A stretch of 5,066 bases of DNA, from contig JAISPE010000191.1 in NCBI GenBank assembly GCA_031275145.1, positions 1-5,066 on the forward strand, in the 5' to 3' direction. Below, one piece after another: positions 1 to 5,066 of this stretch. Below the pieces are notes generated by a model. It saw only the letters and a program-made list of their open reading frames with translations, had not been told where the DNA came from and did no database searches. This DNA comes from Prevotellaceae bacterium (GTDB taxonomy: Bacteria; Bacteroidota; Bacteroidia; Bacteroidales; UBA932). Within the stretch, counting starts at the first letter, position 1; every line of letters begins with the position of its first letter. Position numbers and translations under genes: made by a program.

Positions 1-1
1 T

Positions 2-511
2 AACGGTTATGGCGAAAGTCTTCTGGAATATAACAAATACACTTCCATGCTGCGAATGGGTTTCTGTATAAAGCCGCCGATAAGGAATTTATATTAAAAT
101 GGCATTGATAAGGAAAGACTTATTTGTTATATTGACTGTCCCGATTCGCCGTTGAATGATGTGAACCGATTTATCGACCTGCCGCTACATTCCCGTAACG
201 AAGATTTGGCGTAATCACTGTTGCTGTTAAATATTTGCGAACGCAGGGATAGCGGGGTGGACAGAGCCATAGAAGCGTTGGAAGAAGCATTGATGCCTCC
301 ACCCAAATTTACCGGATGCGATTTTTTACGAGAGTATTTATTTTCGGCCACAAAAACTGTCGGCGATGAACAGGCAGGATAAAATCCGTGCCTCCTGCAT
401 GAAGACAACAAAGAAATGACCAATCAATCGGTGCGGGAACGTTTTGAGATAGACAAAAATAATTGCCCGATGGCCTCACGGGTGGGCTGTAAAAAATTTG
501 AGGTTAATTAA
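2..511 (+). pseudogene. Decayed 3' part of an AlbA_2/RecG-like ATP-binding regulator gene
   Basis: No intact ORF exists, but one frame reads almost throughout as the C-terminal part of the AlbA_2 (Schlafen-like) / RecG-related ATP-binding family. It shows NRFIDLPLHSRNEDLA near 164-211, then NICERRDSGVDRAIEALEE near 230-286 (family pattern: iCEErGSGiDka), then MTNQSVRERFEIDKNN near 416-463, followed by ASR (473-481), as at the usual C-terminus. The frame is broken by TAA at 95, 212 and 380 and ends with TAA at 509. A frameshift is visible too: MNRQDKIRASC, the family's mskeDkIRAcY segment, is in the next frame at 366-398, while the MTN segment is back in the first frame. The match before about 130 is weak, and the 5' part lies off the window. 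Intact relatives are several hundred residues long and are often proposed to be transcriptional regulators or defence-linked ATPases. Identification rests on remembered family motifs, not a search. Confidence 0.8.
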
Positions 512-538
512 AAATAATTCCGTTCAAATTCCGCAATC

Positions 539-635
539 AAAAATCCCGTAGGGATGACATGTCGGTATCGGAAGATTTTCAACAGTTTGAACAAAAAGCG
601 GGATTGGACCGGCATGTCATCCCTACGGGATTTTT
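539..635. repeat. Long inverted repeat (28-bp arms) with tcccgtaggga cores
   Basis: The arms are 539-566 and 608-635. They are reverse complements with 27 of 28 bases matching (mismatch at 555-612 context: gtcggt on the left, accggc on the right) and are separated by 41 bases. Each arm contains the core tcccgtagggatgac, which is itself a small hairpin (tccc-gta-ggga). The outer ends are A5 on the left and T-rich on the right, so a transcript from either strand would form a hairpin followed by U residues. A bidirectional terminator function is therefore possible. The look is that of an extragenic palindromic repeat unit placed just past the decayed gene. The same core recurs at 653. Confidence 0.8.
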
Positions 636-649
636 TGGCCGCACACGAC

Positions 650-717
650 AAGTCCCGCAGGGACGACACTTTATTAACCGTATGCTTTAGCTTACGGCAT
701 GGGTACATGCGGGACTT
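650..717. repeat. Second palindromic unit: 10-bp inverted repeat enclosing a hairpin
   Basis: The outer arms aagtcccgca (650-659) and tgcgggactt (708-717) are perfect reverse complements. Between them, 678-697 forms a second stem, ccgtatgctttagcttacgg, with five pairs, one mismatch, three pairs and a two-base loop. The left arm continues as gggacgacact, a variant of the gggatgacatg that follows the core at 545. This unit is therefore related to the neighbouring 539-635 inverted repeat, with 15 of 20 bases matching between 542-561 and 651-670. Two tandem palindromic units of this kind resemble REP/BIME-type extragenic elements. Confidence 0.65.
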
Positions 718-1143
718 ACGGTACGCGGCTGGAGAAAGTTCTATGGTTTTTTGAATTAAAATTTTTAATGGTGTATTCATTAAACAGACGGCATCCGGTT
801 CGGTTCAATGAGGTAATGAGGTTGGTTTGTGTGTGTTTTCTCATTGCTACTGAGGTTGTTTTGTTATTTTGAATTAGGTGAAAATGAGGTTTTGGAAGGG
901 CAAACTTTTGTTTGTTCTTATAACAAATATTCGCAATGACAATGGGTCGTGGATTGCTTCGTCGCTGATTCATCGCTAATTCTTCCGACAGGCGTCATTA
1001 CGCTTTCAGTTGCGGTACGAAACGGGTATTTCGTAACACTTCCTTAGTGACGGTAAATTAGCAAAAGCGTCATCTGCGTGCCAGGCCAGAATGTTATATC
1101 CTGTTTATTTGGCATCTCTTAATTGAAAGCCGGACTAATACGC
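718..1143. other. Gene-free region between the palindromic repeats and the secG terminator
   Basis: No coding gene is supported here. The region holds four tgaggt-type words (808, 816, 850 and 884) in a GT-rich stretch, the REP-like segment listed separately at 931-976, and a small hairpin at 1016-1035 (tacgaaa, six-base loop, tttcgta). On the minus strand, 1009-1104 is a 32-codon open stretch between stops. It includes AWHADDAFANLPSLRKCYE and looks more protein-like than random sequence, but I recognise no family and there is no start codon. It may be a relic of a lost gene. With the pseudogene to the left, the whole 1-1143 segment looks like a decaying region at the end of a conserved operon. 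Confidence 0.5.
931..976. repeat. Possible interspersed REP-like element (tcgcaatgac ... ggattgcttcgtcgct)
   Basis: The segment tcgcaatgac followed by gggtcgtggattgcttcgtcgct has the wording of a common dispersed intergenic repeat that I recall from many bacterial genomes (in reverse: agcgacgaagcaatcc ... gtcattgcga). Only one partial copy is present and no flanking target duplication is visible. The assignment is from memory of the motif, so confidence is modest. Confidence 0.45.
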
Positions 1144-1170
1144 AAAAACCCGCACATTTCTGTACGGGTT
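1144..1170 (-). terminator. Rho-independent terminator of the secG operon
   Basis: Read on the minus strand, the RNA is aacccgtaca, gaaa, tgtgcgggtt, then a U5 run (plus-strand A5 at 1144-1148). The stem spans 1147-1170, with seven pairs (two A-U, then CCCG), one internal mismatch, then three more pairs closing a GAAA tetraloop. It lies about 90 bases past the secG stop, on the correct strand. The stretch between them (1171-1260) is very AT-rich and contains three copies of aaataatcaa (1185, 1209 and 1218). Confidence 0.85.
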
Positions 1171-1260
1171 GTTTAACAAATAAAAAATAATCAATAATAT
1201 GAAAAATTAAATAATCAAAATAATCAATTATTCACTTTCTTGCATTATTGCCAAAACTAC

Positions 1261-1605
1261 TCAGTCGGCAGATTCCACAGAATCCGATTCCGATTCCTCT
1301 GATCCTGTCACAGGGAATACTCCGGGAGTAAATGTCGGTATACGTTCCTGAATAACAGAGCGACGGTTATCTTTAACAACATCACCGGATATGGAAGCCG
1401 TAGCCGAAAAACAGAAGACAAACAGTGCAACTACGAGATACCATGTAAATTTCTCAATGAAATTTGCCGTCTGCCGGACGCCAAATGTCTGGTTTCCTGA
1501 TGCAAAATTCGCAGCTAATCCCCCTCCCTTGGAGTTTTGTATCAATACTGCAAAAATCATCAACACCCCCACTATAATCAAAAGCACCGAAAAAACAATA
1601 ACCAT
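1261..1605 (-). CDS. secG: Preprotein translocase subunit SecG
   Basis: SecG is the small accessory subunit of the SecYEG inner-membrane channel, which exports unfolded proteins with SecA. The 114-residue product has the expected two membrane segments (about 3-22 and 54-73). The hallmark loop between them reads LIQNSKGGGLAANF (21-34), followed by FGVRQTANFIEKFTW, as in Bacteroidota SecG. The C-terminus after residue 75 is a hydrophilic extension ending in a Glu/Asp/Ser-rich tail (102-114). Such tails vary in this phylum and their role is unknown. The ATG at 1605 places the first membrane segment at the N-terminus as usual and lies only 5 bases after the stop of the TPR gene, so translational coupling is likely. 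It is the last gene of the operon, and the terminator follows about 90 bases downstream. Identification is firm. Confidence 0.97.
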   Translation of the reverse strand: MVIVFSVLLIIVGVLMIFAVLIQNSKGGGLAANFASGNQTFGVRQTANFIEKFTWYLVVALFVFCFSATASISGDVVKDNRRSVIQERIPTFTPGVFPVTGSEESESDSVESAD

Positions 1606-1610
1606 AACAA

Positions 1611-2234
1611 CTATATTTTTTTATCTTTAATTTCATTAATTTTGCGCGCAAAGTAAATACTTTTTTCCGGATTTAGCAAAATTAATTTGTTATAACATTC
1701 CATTGATTTATCATAAAGACCCTGCGCAAGGTATATTTCCGCTAAAGTTTCACTTACTATATCACTGTCTTCAAATGTGTTCTCCAAATCCAAATCCGGC
1801 AGAACGATTTCCCTTCCGGGAGTAATTTTAGGCGATTCTTTTATGAAATTAATAATCAAATCATCCTTTTCACTGCTGCTGTTATTCGGAAATTCGTCTA
1901 AAAAATCGTCTGCGGAGAAATATTCGCTGGAAAAAGACATGAAAGAATTTCTGTTTGAAACAGGAGTTTTAGTTATATCGCCGGTGTTTGCCTTTTTTGT
2001 GTTTTGTGTTTTGAGAAAACTGTATAACCGTTTCCTGCCGGGAAAATAAAGAGCAGTCAGTTTACATGCTTCGCTGTAATTCTGCCTGTTTTCGTTGTGA
2101 TATCCCTTTAACAGTAACGCACGCGCAGCGGTAAACCACGGTTTTTTAGCCACAAGCGCCTCCAATTCACTGATATCGCCGTTTTCAATGCCGATATCAA
2201 GATTCAGATATTTATCCAGTAATTGAAAATCCAT
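1611..2234 (-). CDS. TPR-containing protein of the lptE-secG operon, function unknown
   Basis: The 207-residue product has no signal peptide or membrane segment, so it is probably cytoplasmic. Residues 1-75 are helical in character (LEALVAKKPWFTAARALLLKG). The middle (about 76-122) is polar and likely disordered. A short conserved-looking motif, DDLIINFIKESPKITP (124-139), follows. The C-terminal part (about 158-195: SETLAEIYLAQGLYDKSME, then LNPEKSIYF) is a single clear tetratricopeptide-type repeat. I recall proteins of this architecture between lptE and secG in other Bacteroidota. TPR units usually bind partner proteins, so a scaffold or assembly role for the envelope machinery encoded next door is plausible but is inference from position only. 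It starts 5 bases after the lptE stop and ends 5 bases before secG, so it is almost surely co-translated with both. No function can be assigned. Confidence 0.9.
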   Translation of the reverse strand: MDFQLLDKYLNLDIGIENGDISELEALVAKKPWFTAARALLLKGYHNENRQNYSEACKLTALYFPGRKRLYSFLKTQNTKKANTGDITKTPVSNRNSFMSFSSEYFSADDFLDEFPNNSSSEKDDLIINFIKESPKITPGREIVLPDLDLENTFEDSDIVSETLAEIYLAQGLYDKSMECYNKLILLNPEKSIYFARKINEIKDKKI

Positions 2235-2239
2235 TGCGC

Positions 2240-2743
2240 TTACCAGTTTCCTACGGATGCATTGAAAATATTTTCGACTAAGGTTTTCGTGATTTCCTCT
2301 ACCAACTGCGCCTGATATTGCTCTATCGAAGCTTCGCCCGGAAAATCGCTGTATGAAGAAAATTCCTTCTCGAAATTTTGCGTTTCGTCAATCTGGTTGA
2401 CATATTTCACTTTAACCTTTATCGTCAGTCTGTTTTGGGAGGCTACTTCGTCTCCTGTAATTGCGGTCGGCGTTATGGAGTAGTCTATGATTTCTCCGCT
2501 GAACTGAAGGTGTCCGTCGGCTTCCACCTGCGTCAAACGTGTCTGGCGTGTGAACATATCCTTTAAAGCCTCTGTAAACGTGTTGCTCAGAGAGGGATTG
2601 ACAAGTAACGCCATATTCGGGAAATATTCGATGCTGACCGTTTTGACATCGGGAGACAAATAGCTCTGATTGAACGAATATATTCCGCACGAGCCGAAAA
2701 CGGCAAATAATAACGGTATGATAAAATATTTTAATTTATACAT
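2240..2743 (-). CDS. lptE: LptE-family LPS-assembly outer-membrane lipoprotein
   Basis: LptE forms the outer-membrane plug with LptD and helps insert lipopolysaccharide into the outer leaflet. The 167-residue product has a lipoprotein signal peptide: basic MYKLK, a hydrophobic core (about 6-17) and the lipobox VFGSC with the acylated cysteine at 19. It is followed by GIYSFNQSYLSPDVKTVSIEYFPN, the opening typical of Bacteroidota LptE. The family pattern continues with LSNTFTEALKDMFTRQTRL (52-70) and FSGEIIDYSITP (81-92), with a C-terminal helix, about 138-160. The ATG at 2743 was preferred over an in-frame TTG at 2749, because TTG starts are uncommon and the ATG already gives a complete signal peptide. 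It overlaps the stop of the upstream activator gene by 8 bases (ATG within gaagATGtaTAA), which suggests translational coupling. The family assignment is confident. The exact start is slightly uncertain. Confidence 0.95.
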   Translation of the reverse strand: MYKLKYFIIPLLFAVFGSCGIYSFNQSYLSPDVKTVSIEYFPNMALLVNPSLSNTFTEALKDMFTRQTRLTQVEADGHLQFSGEIIDYSITPTAITGDEVASQNRLTIKVKVKYVNQIDETQNFEKEFSSYSDFPGEASIEQYQAQLVEEITKTLVENIFNASVGNW

Positions 2744-3929
2744 CTTCAAATTCTTCTATATCGTATTCCTTGATTTTCCTGTACAGCGTACGCTCCGAAA
2801 TGCCCAGAGCGTCTGCTGCGGGTTTTCTTTTGTTGTTGAATTTCTTCAAAACTTTCCGTATAGCCTCTTTTTCTTGAGACTGAAGGTCCGGAATATTGAA
2901 AGCGTCGTCGTTGTTATTAATATCTCCGTTGGAAGGGGTTTCTTCGTGGTATATCAGGGGTTCTTCGCTGATAAACTTGTCGTATTCCTGAACGGCAGCC
3001 TCGCCTTTCGACAGTTTATATATCCACTTTTTCAATTCATTGACATCGTTGCGCATGTCGAAAAGTATCTTGTACAGCAATTCTCTTTCGGATGCAAAAC
3101 TGCCGCCCTCGTCCTTGTTACTGTGATAAAGAACGGGCAAACTGTTATTGACGGGAAGATATTTACGCAACACTTCGCTCGACACATCCCTGTCGTGCTC
3201 AATGACCGAGATTTGTTCCGTCACATTCTTCAACTGCCTGATATTTCCAGGCCAGGAATAGTTTTCCAGTTCCAGACGGGCTTCGGGATCAAGCGTAATG
3301 GAGGGCATACGGTATTTTTCCGCAAAGTCGGCAGCGAATTTTCTAAACAGCAGGTATATATCATCTTTCCGTTCTCTCAGCGGCGGTACAGTTATCGGCA
3401 CAGTGTTAAGCCGGTAATATAAATCTTCGCGAAAACGGTTGTGCCTTATGGCTTCCGGAAGATTTACGTTCGTTGCCGCAATGATTCGCACATCTGTTTT
3501 CTGTACTTTCGAAGAGCCAACTTTAAGAAATTCGCCTGTTTCCAGAACTCTCAACAGCCGGACTTGCGTAGATAAAGGCAATTCGGCGACTTCGTCTAAA
3601 AATATTGTCCCTCCGTCGGCGACTTCGAAATAGCCTTTACGCGTATCCAAAGCGCCGGTAAAAGAGCCTTTTTCATGACCGAACAGTTCCGAATCAATAG
3701 TGCCTTCGGGTATTGCGCCACAGTTTACGGCAATATATTGACCGTGTTTGCGGGAACTGAACTTGTGTACGATTTTGGGAAAAGCTTCCTTTCCTGTTCC
3801 GCTTTCTCCGGTAATCAGTACGGACAAGTCGGTAGGGGCAACCTGACACGCAATATCAAGTCCCCGGTTAAGTCCCGGCGCATTGCCGATTATGTCGAAC
3901 TGTTGTTTTATGTTTTGTAAATCTATCAT
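2736..3929 (-). CDS. Sigma-54-dependent transcriptional activator without a receiver domain
   Basis: The product is a 397-residue bacterial enhancer-binding protein that remodels sigma-54 RNA polymerase using ATP. The AAA+ domain begins almost at the N-terminus: Walker A GESGTGKE (41-48), the sigma-54 contact loop as GSFTGA (88-93; most family members have GAFTGA), Walker B GGTIFLDEV (106-114), FREDLYYRLN with the sensor/arginine residues (166-175), and WPGNIRQL (226-233). After a polar, Asn/Asp/Glu-rich linker (about 262-345), the C-terminus is a Fis-type helix-turn-helix (about 352-388, RKPAADALGISERTLYRKIK) for DNA binding. There is no N-terminal receiver, GAF or PAS domain, so it is not a classical two-component response regulator. 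Control must act by expression level, oligomerisation or a partner. The start MIDLQNIKQQFDIIGN resembles the Bacteroidota operon members I remember. It is the first gene of the lptE-secG operon. Its targets are unknown. Confidence 0.96.
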   Translation of the reverse strand: MIDLQNIKQQFDIIGNAPGLNRGLDIACQVAPTDLSVLITGESGTGKEAFPKIVHKFSSRKHGQYIAVNCGAIPEGTIDSELFGHEKGSFTGALDTRKGYFEVADGGTIFLDEVAELPLSTQVRLLRVLETGEFLKVGSSKVQKTDVRIIAATNVNLPEAIRHNRFREDLYYRLNTVPITVPPLRERKDDIYLLFRKFAADFAEKYRMPSITLDPEARLELENYSWPGNIRQLKNVTEQISVIEHDRDVSSEVLRKYLPVNNSLPVLYHSNKDEGGSFASERELLYKILFDMRNDVNELKKWIYKLSKGEAAVQEYDKFISEEPLIYHEETPSNGDINNNDDAFNIPDLQSQEKEAIRKVLKKFNNKRKPAADALGISERTLYRKIKEYDIEEFEDV

Positions 3930-3958
3930 TACTACTTCTTCTTCTCAAAAACGAGATA

Positions 3959-3990
3959 CAAATATACGTTATATTTTTTTACCGTCGAAA
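3959..3990 (-). promoter_or_regulatory. Bacteroidota-type promoter of the activator-lptE-secG operon
   Basis: On the minus strand TATATTTG (3959-3966) matches the Bacteroidota -7 consensus TAnnTTTG. TTTCG (3986-3990) sits 19 bases upstream, near the TTTG -33 element but with C for G. Transcription would begin near 3952, giving a leader of roughly 20 bases before the ATG at 3929. No clear terminator lies between the preceding methyltransferase stop (4003) and this site, so read-through from upstream could add to expression. Confidence 0.5.
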
Positions 3991-4002
3991 AGTAAATACC
4001 GT

Positions 4003-4758
4003 TTATACTAATTTTGTGTCGTTTAACAACTGCGTATTCTTCTTCAGATATCGCAGGACGCAATATAAAATAATGGTAATAAAGCAAATTATATACAGCG
4101 CAAAGTTAAAGTCGTACTTTTTCCGCACAAATTCTCCGATAAAGTCAAACAGCGAAAATATAACGAACAGTGCAAGCAGTCCGTTTTTTTCCTGTTTCAA
4201 TACTTTTTTCCATCTGAAAGGCGTCGCCGGCTTGACAAACAGCTTGAAATTCGGGATAAATGCAGGCGTTCGCTCAGCCCATTCGAGATATGCCTGCCCG
4301 AACTTGCGGCGTAAAAACTGCTCTTCGGCATACATAATCCTTTCGTAGTAAATCCAGTAAACTAATGCGAAGACAAACACAAACCAGAAATTCTGTACGG
4401 CAAGCGCAATACCTAACCACATCAGAAAATTCCCGACATAAAGCGGATGCCTGACAATGGCATAAATACCTGTACGGTTTAATGTTTCGGCGATTTGCTC
4501 CGATGTATTCCTGCCCGAAGTATTGTCCGGAGTATATCCGACGGTGTAAACCCGTATTGCAAGTCCTGTCAGGCAGATAAATATACAGGCAATAGTGTAG
4601 TAATCCATAAAAGACGCTATGTCTTTGAAAAACTTAACGGGATTCAATTCGGAATATATAAGTACAATAATTCCTGCTATTAAAATAATTACCGGTAAAA
4701 TTCCCCGATACTTAAAAAGCCAATTCCCCTGATATTCTAACTGTTCTTGTAGATCCAT
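4003..4758 (-). CDS. Membrane methyltransferase, ICMT/PEMT fold; possible lipid A 1-phosphate methyltransferase (LmtA-like)
   Basis: The 251-residue product is a polytopic membrane protein with about five or six hydrophobic segments (about 19-36, 52-72, 107-137, 194-210 and 217-236). Its core carries the signature of isoprenylcysteine carboxyl methyltransferase / phospholipid N-methyltransferase folds. This comprises TPDNTSGRNT (76-85), GIYAIVRHPLYVGNFLMWLG (97-116) with the S-adenosylmethionine-site RHP at 103-105, YYER (137-140), EEQFLRRKFGQAYLEW (145-160) and PAFIP (165-169). Such proteins methylate lipid or prenyl head groups at the membrane. The NTSGRNT and RHPLYVGN wording matches proteins I recall annotated as lipid A Kdo2 1-phosphate O-methyltransferase, after Leptospira LmtA; that substrate is a guess here. 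The nearby lptE fits an LPS theme. An upstream GTG (4854) would extend it by 32 residues. The ATG at 4758 is preferred because the predicted promoter starts transcription downstream of the GTG. The stop lies 73 bases before the sigma-54 activator gene. Confidence 0.9.
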   Translation of the reverse strand: MDLQEQLEYQGNWLFKYRGILPVIILIAGIIVLIYSELNPVKFFKDIASFMDYYTIACIFICLTGLAIRVYTVGYTPDNTSGRNTSEQIAETLNRTGIYAIVRHPLYVGNFLMWLGIALAVQNFWFVFVFALVYWIYYERIMYAEEQFLRRKFGQAYLEWAERTPAFIPNFKLFVKPATPFRWKKVLKQEKNGLLALFVIFSLFDFIGEFVRKKYDFNFALYIICFITIILYCVLRYLKKNTQLLNDTKLV

Positions 4759-4786
4759 CTGTATTTTGATATTTATTAATTCGGGG

Positions 4787-4820
4787 GCAAAGGTAGTATT
4801 TTTTATCGAATCTGTCCAAA
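4787..4820 (-). promoter_or_regulatory. Bacteroidota-type promoter of the methyltransferase gene
   Basis: On the minus strand TACCTTTGC (4787-4795) is a full match to TAnnTTTGC. TTTG (4817-4820) lies 21 bases upstream as the -33 element. Transcription would start close to 4780, leaving a leader of about 20 bases before the ATG at 4758. This placement argues against the upstream in-frame GTG at 4854 as the start. Confidence 0.65.
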
Positions 4821-5066
4821 AACATAAGTTTTTCATTCTTATAAAAACAGGCACAGGAACAGAATATTTTAAAGGATTCTTCCGTGTCCCGAATCATCGA
4901 ATACAAAATATGCAAAGATTAAAAACGAAAAATAATCGTTGTGAATCAAGTTTCGTAAAATATTTTCTGTTTTCGTTTGTCTGCATAAGTAGAGAATAAT
5001 CTCTGATGATAATTGAAAATATGAATATTTAAAGATAATGAATACAGTATATATTTGTATGGGAAT
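4821..5066. other. AT-rich intergenic region at the right edge
   Basis: Short ORFs on both strands here resemble no protein family and have low-complexity AT-rich composition, so I call no gene. A minor 5-bp stem (agaga/tctct) lies at 4991-5004. The region probably separates the minus-strand methyltransferase from a plus-strand gene beginning beyond the window. Confidence 0.5.
5050..5057 (+). promoter_or_regulatory. Possible outward-facing -7 promoter element
   Basis: TATATTTG on the plus strand matches the Bacteroidota -7 consensus TAnnTTTG. The upstream -33 element is poor: only TTTA at 5028-5031, 18 bases away. In AT-rich DNA such a match can occur by chance. If real, it would drive a gene starting just beyond the window. 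Confidence 0.25.

Noticed and set aside
127..423. 98-codon open frame on the minus strand
   Set aside because: It is antisense to the decayed regulator gene. The plus-strand reading shows clear family motifs, while this one shows none.
539..717. CRISPR-like array
   Set aside because: The repeated cores are inverted, unequal in length and irregularly spaced. There are no uniform spacers and no cas genes in the window.
508..780. Short overlapping open frames on both strands over the palindromic repeats
   Set aside because: Their translations are read-throughs of inverted repeats (the same SLRD and SRRDD words appear on both strands). No coding signal was seen.
2744..2749. TTG start for lptE, six bases upstream of the chosen ATG
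   Set aside because: It adds two residues (Met-Lys) without improving the signal peptide. An ATG is available with an adjacent gaag and a tighter overlap.
2670..3422. 250-codon open frame on the plus strand
   Set aside because: It lies antisense to the sigma-54 activator and the lptE 5' end. Its translation is Phe/Val-rich with no family motif, while the opposite strand encodes unmistakable AAA+ motifs.
4991..5004. agaga/tctct hairpin as a terminator
   Set aside because: The stem is only five weak pairs and there is no T-run after it. It is not convincing on either strand.

Overview
The window looks like chromosomal DNA of a member of the Bacteroidota, most likely order Bacteroidales. Three things support this. 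The gene order sigma-54 regulator, lptE, TPR protein, secG is one I know from that phylum. Promoter-like sites match the Bacteroidota consensus (TAnnTTTG with an upstream TTTG) rather than the E. coli type. Translation starts lack strong Shine-Dalgarno sequences. I cannot name the genus.

Layout, left to right. Positions 1-511 hold the 3' remnant of a decayed plus-strand gene. It belongs to the large AlbA_2 / RecG-like ATP-binding regulator family and carries three in-frame stops and at least one frameshift. Positions 512-1143 are gene-free. This stretch contains two adjacent nested palindromic units (539-717) built from tcccgtaggga-type cores, then a probable interspersed repeat (931-976), then unexplained sequence. 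Positions 1144-3929 are a compact minus-strand operon: sigma-54-dependent activator, then lptE (8-bp overlap), then a TPR protein (5-bp gap), then secG (5-bp gap), ending in a strong GNRA-loop terminator at 1144-1170. Upstream on the same strand is a separate membrane methyltransferase gene (4003-4758) of the ICMT/PEMT fold, possibly a lipid A 1-phosphate methyltransferase. It has its own promoter at 4787-4820. The last 250 bases are intergenic and may carry an outward-facing promoter near 5050.

The intact genes share an envelope theme. LptE is the outer-membrane lipoprotein that partners LptD in LPS insertion. SecG is a subunit of the SecYEG translocon. The methyltransferase may modify lipid A. 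The sigma-54 activator lacks an N-terminal sensor or receiver domain and heads the lptE-secG operon, so its ATPase control and its targets cannot be read from sequence. No CRISPR array, rRNA, tRNA or intact mobile element was seen. No wholly novel multi-gene system is evident. The most interesting points are the activator-lptE coupling, the uncharacterised TPR protein, the lipid A methyltransferase hypothesis and the palindromic repeat cluster.
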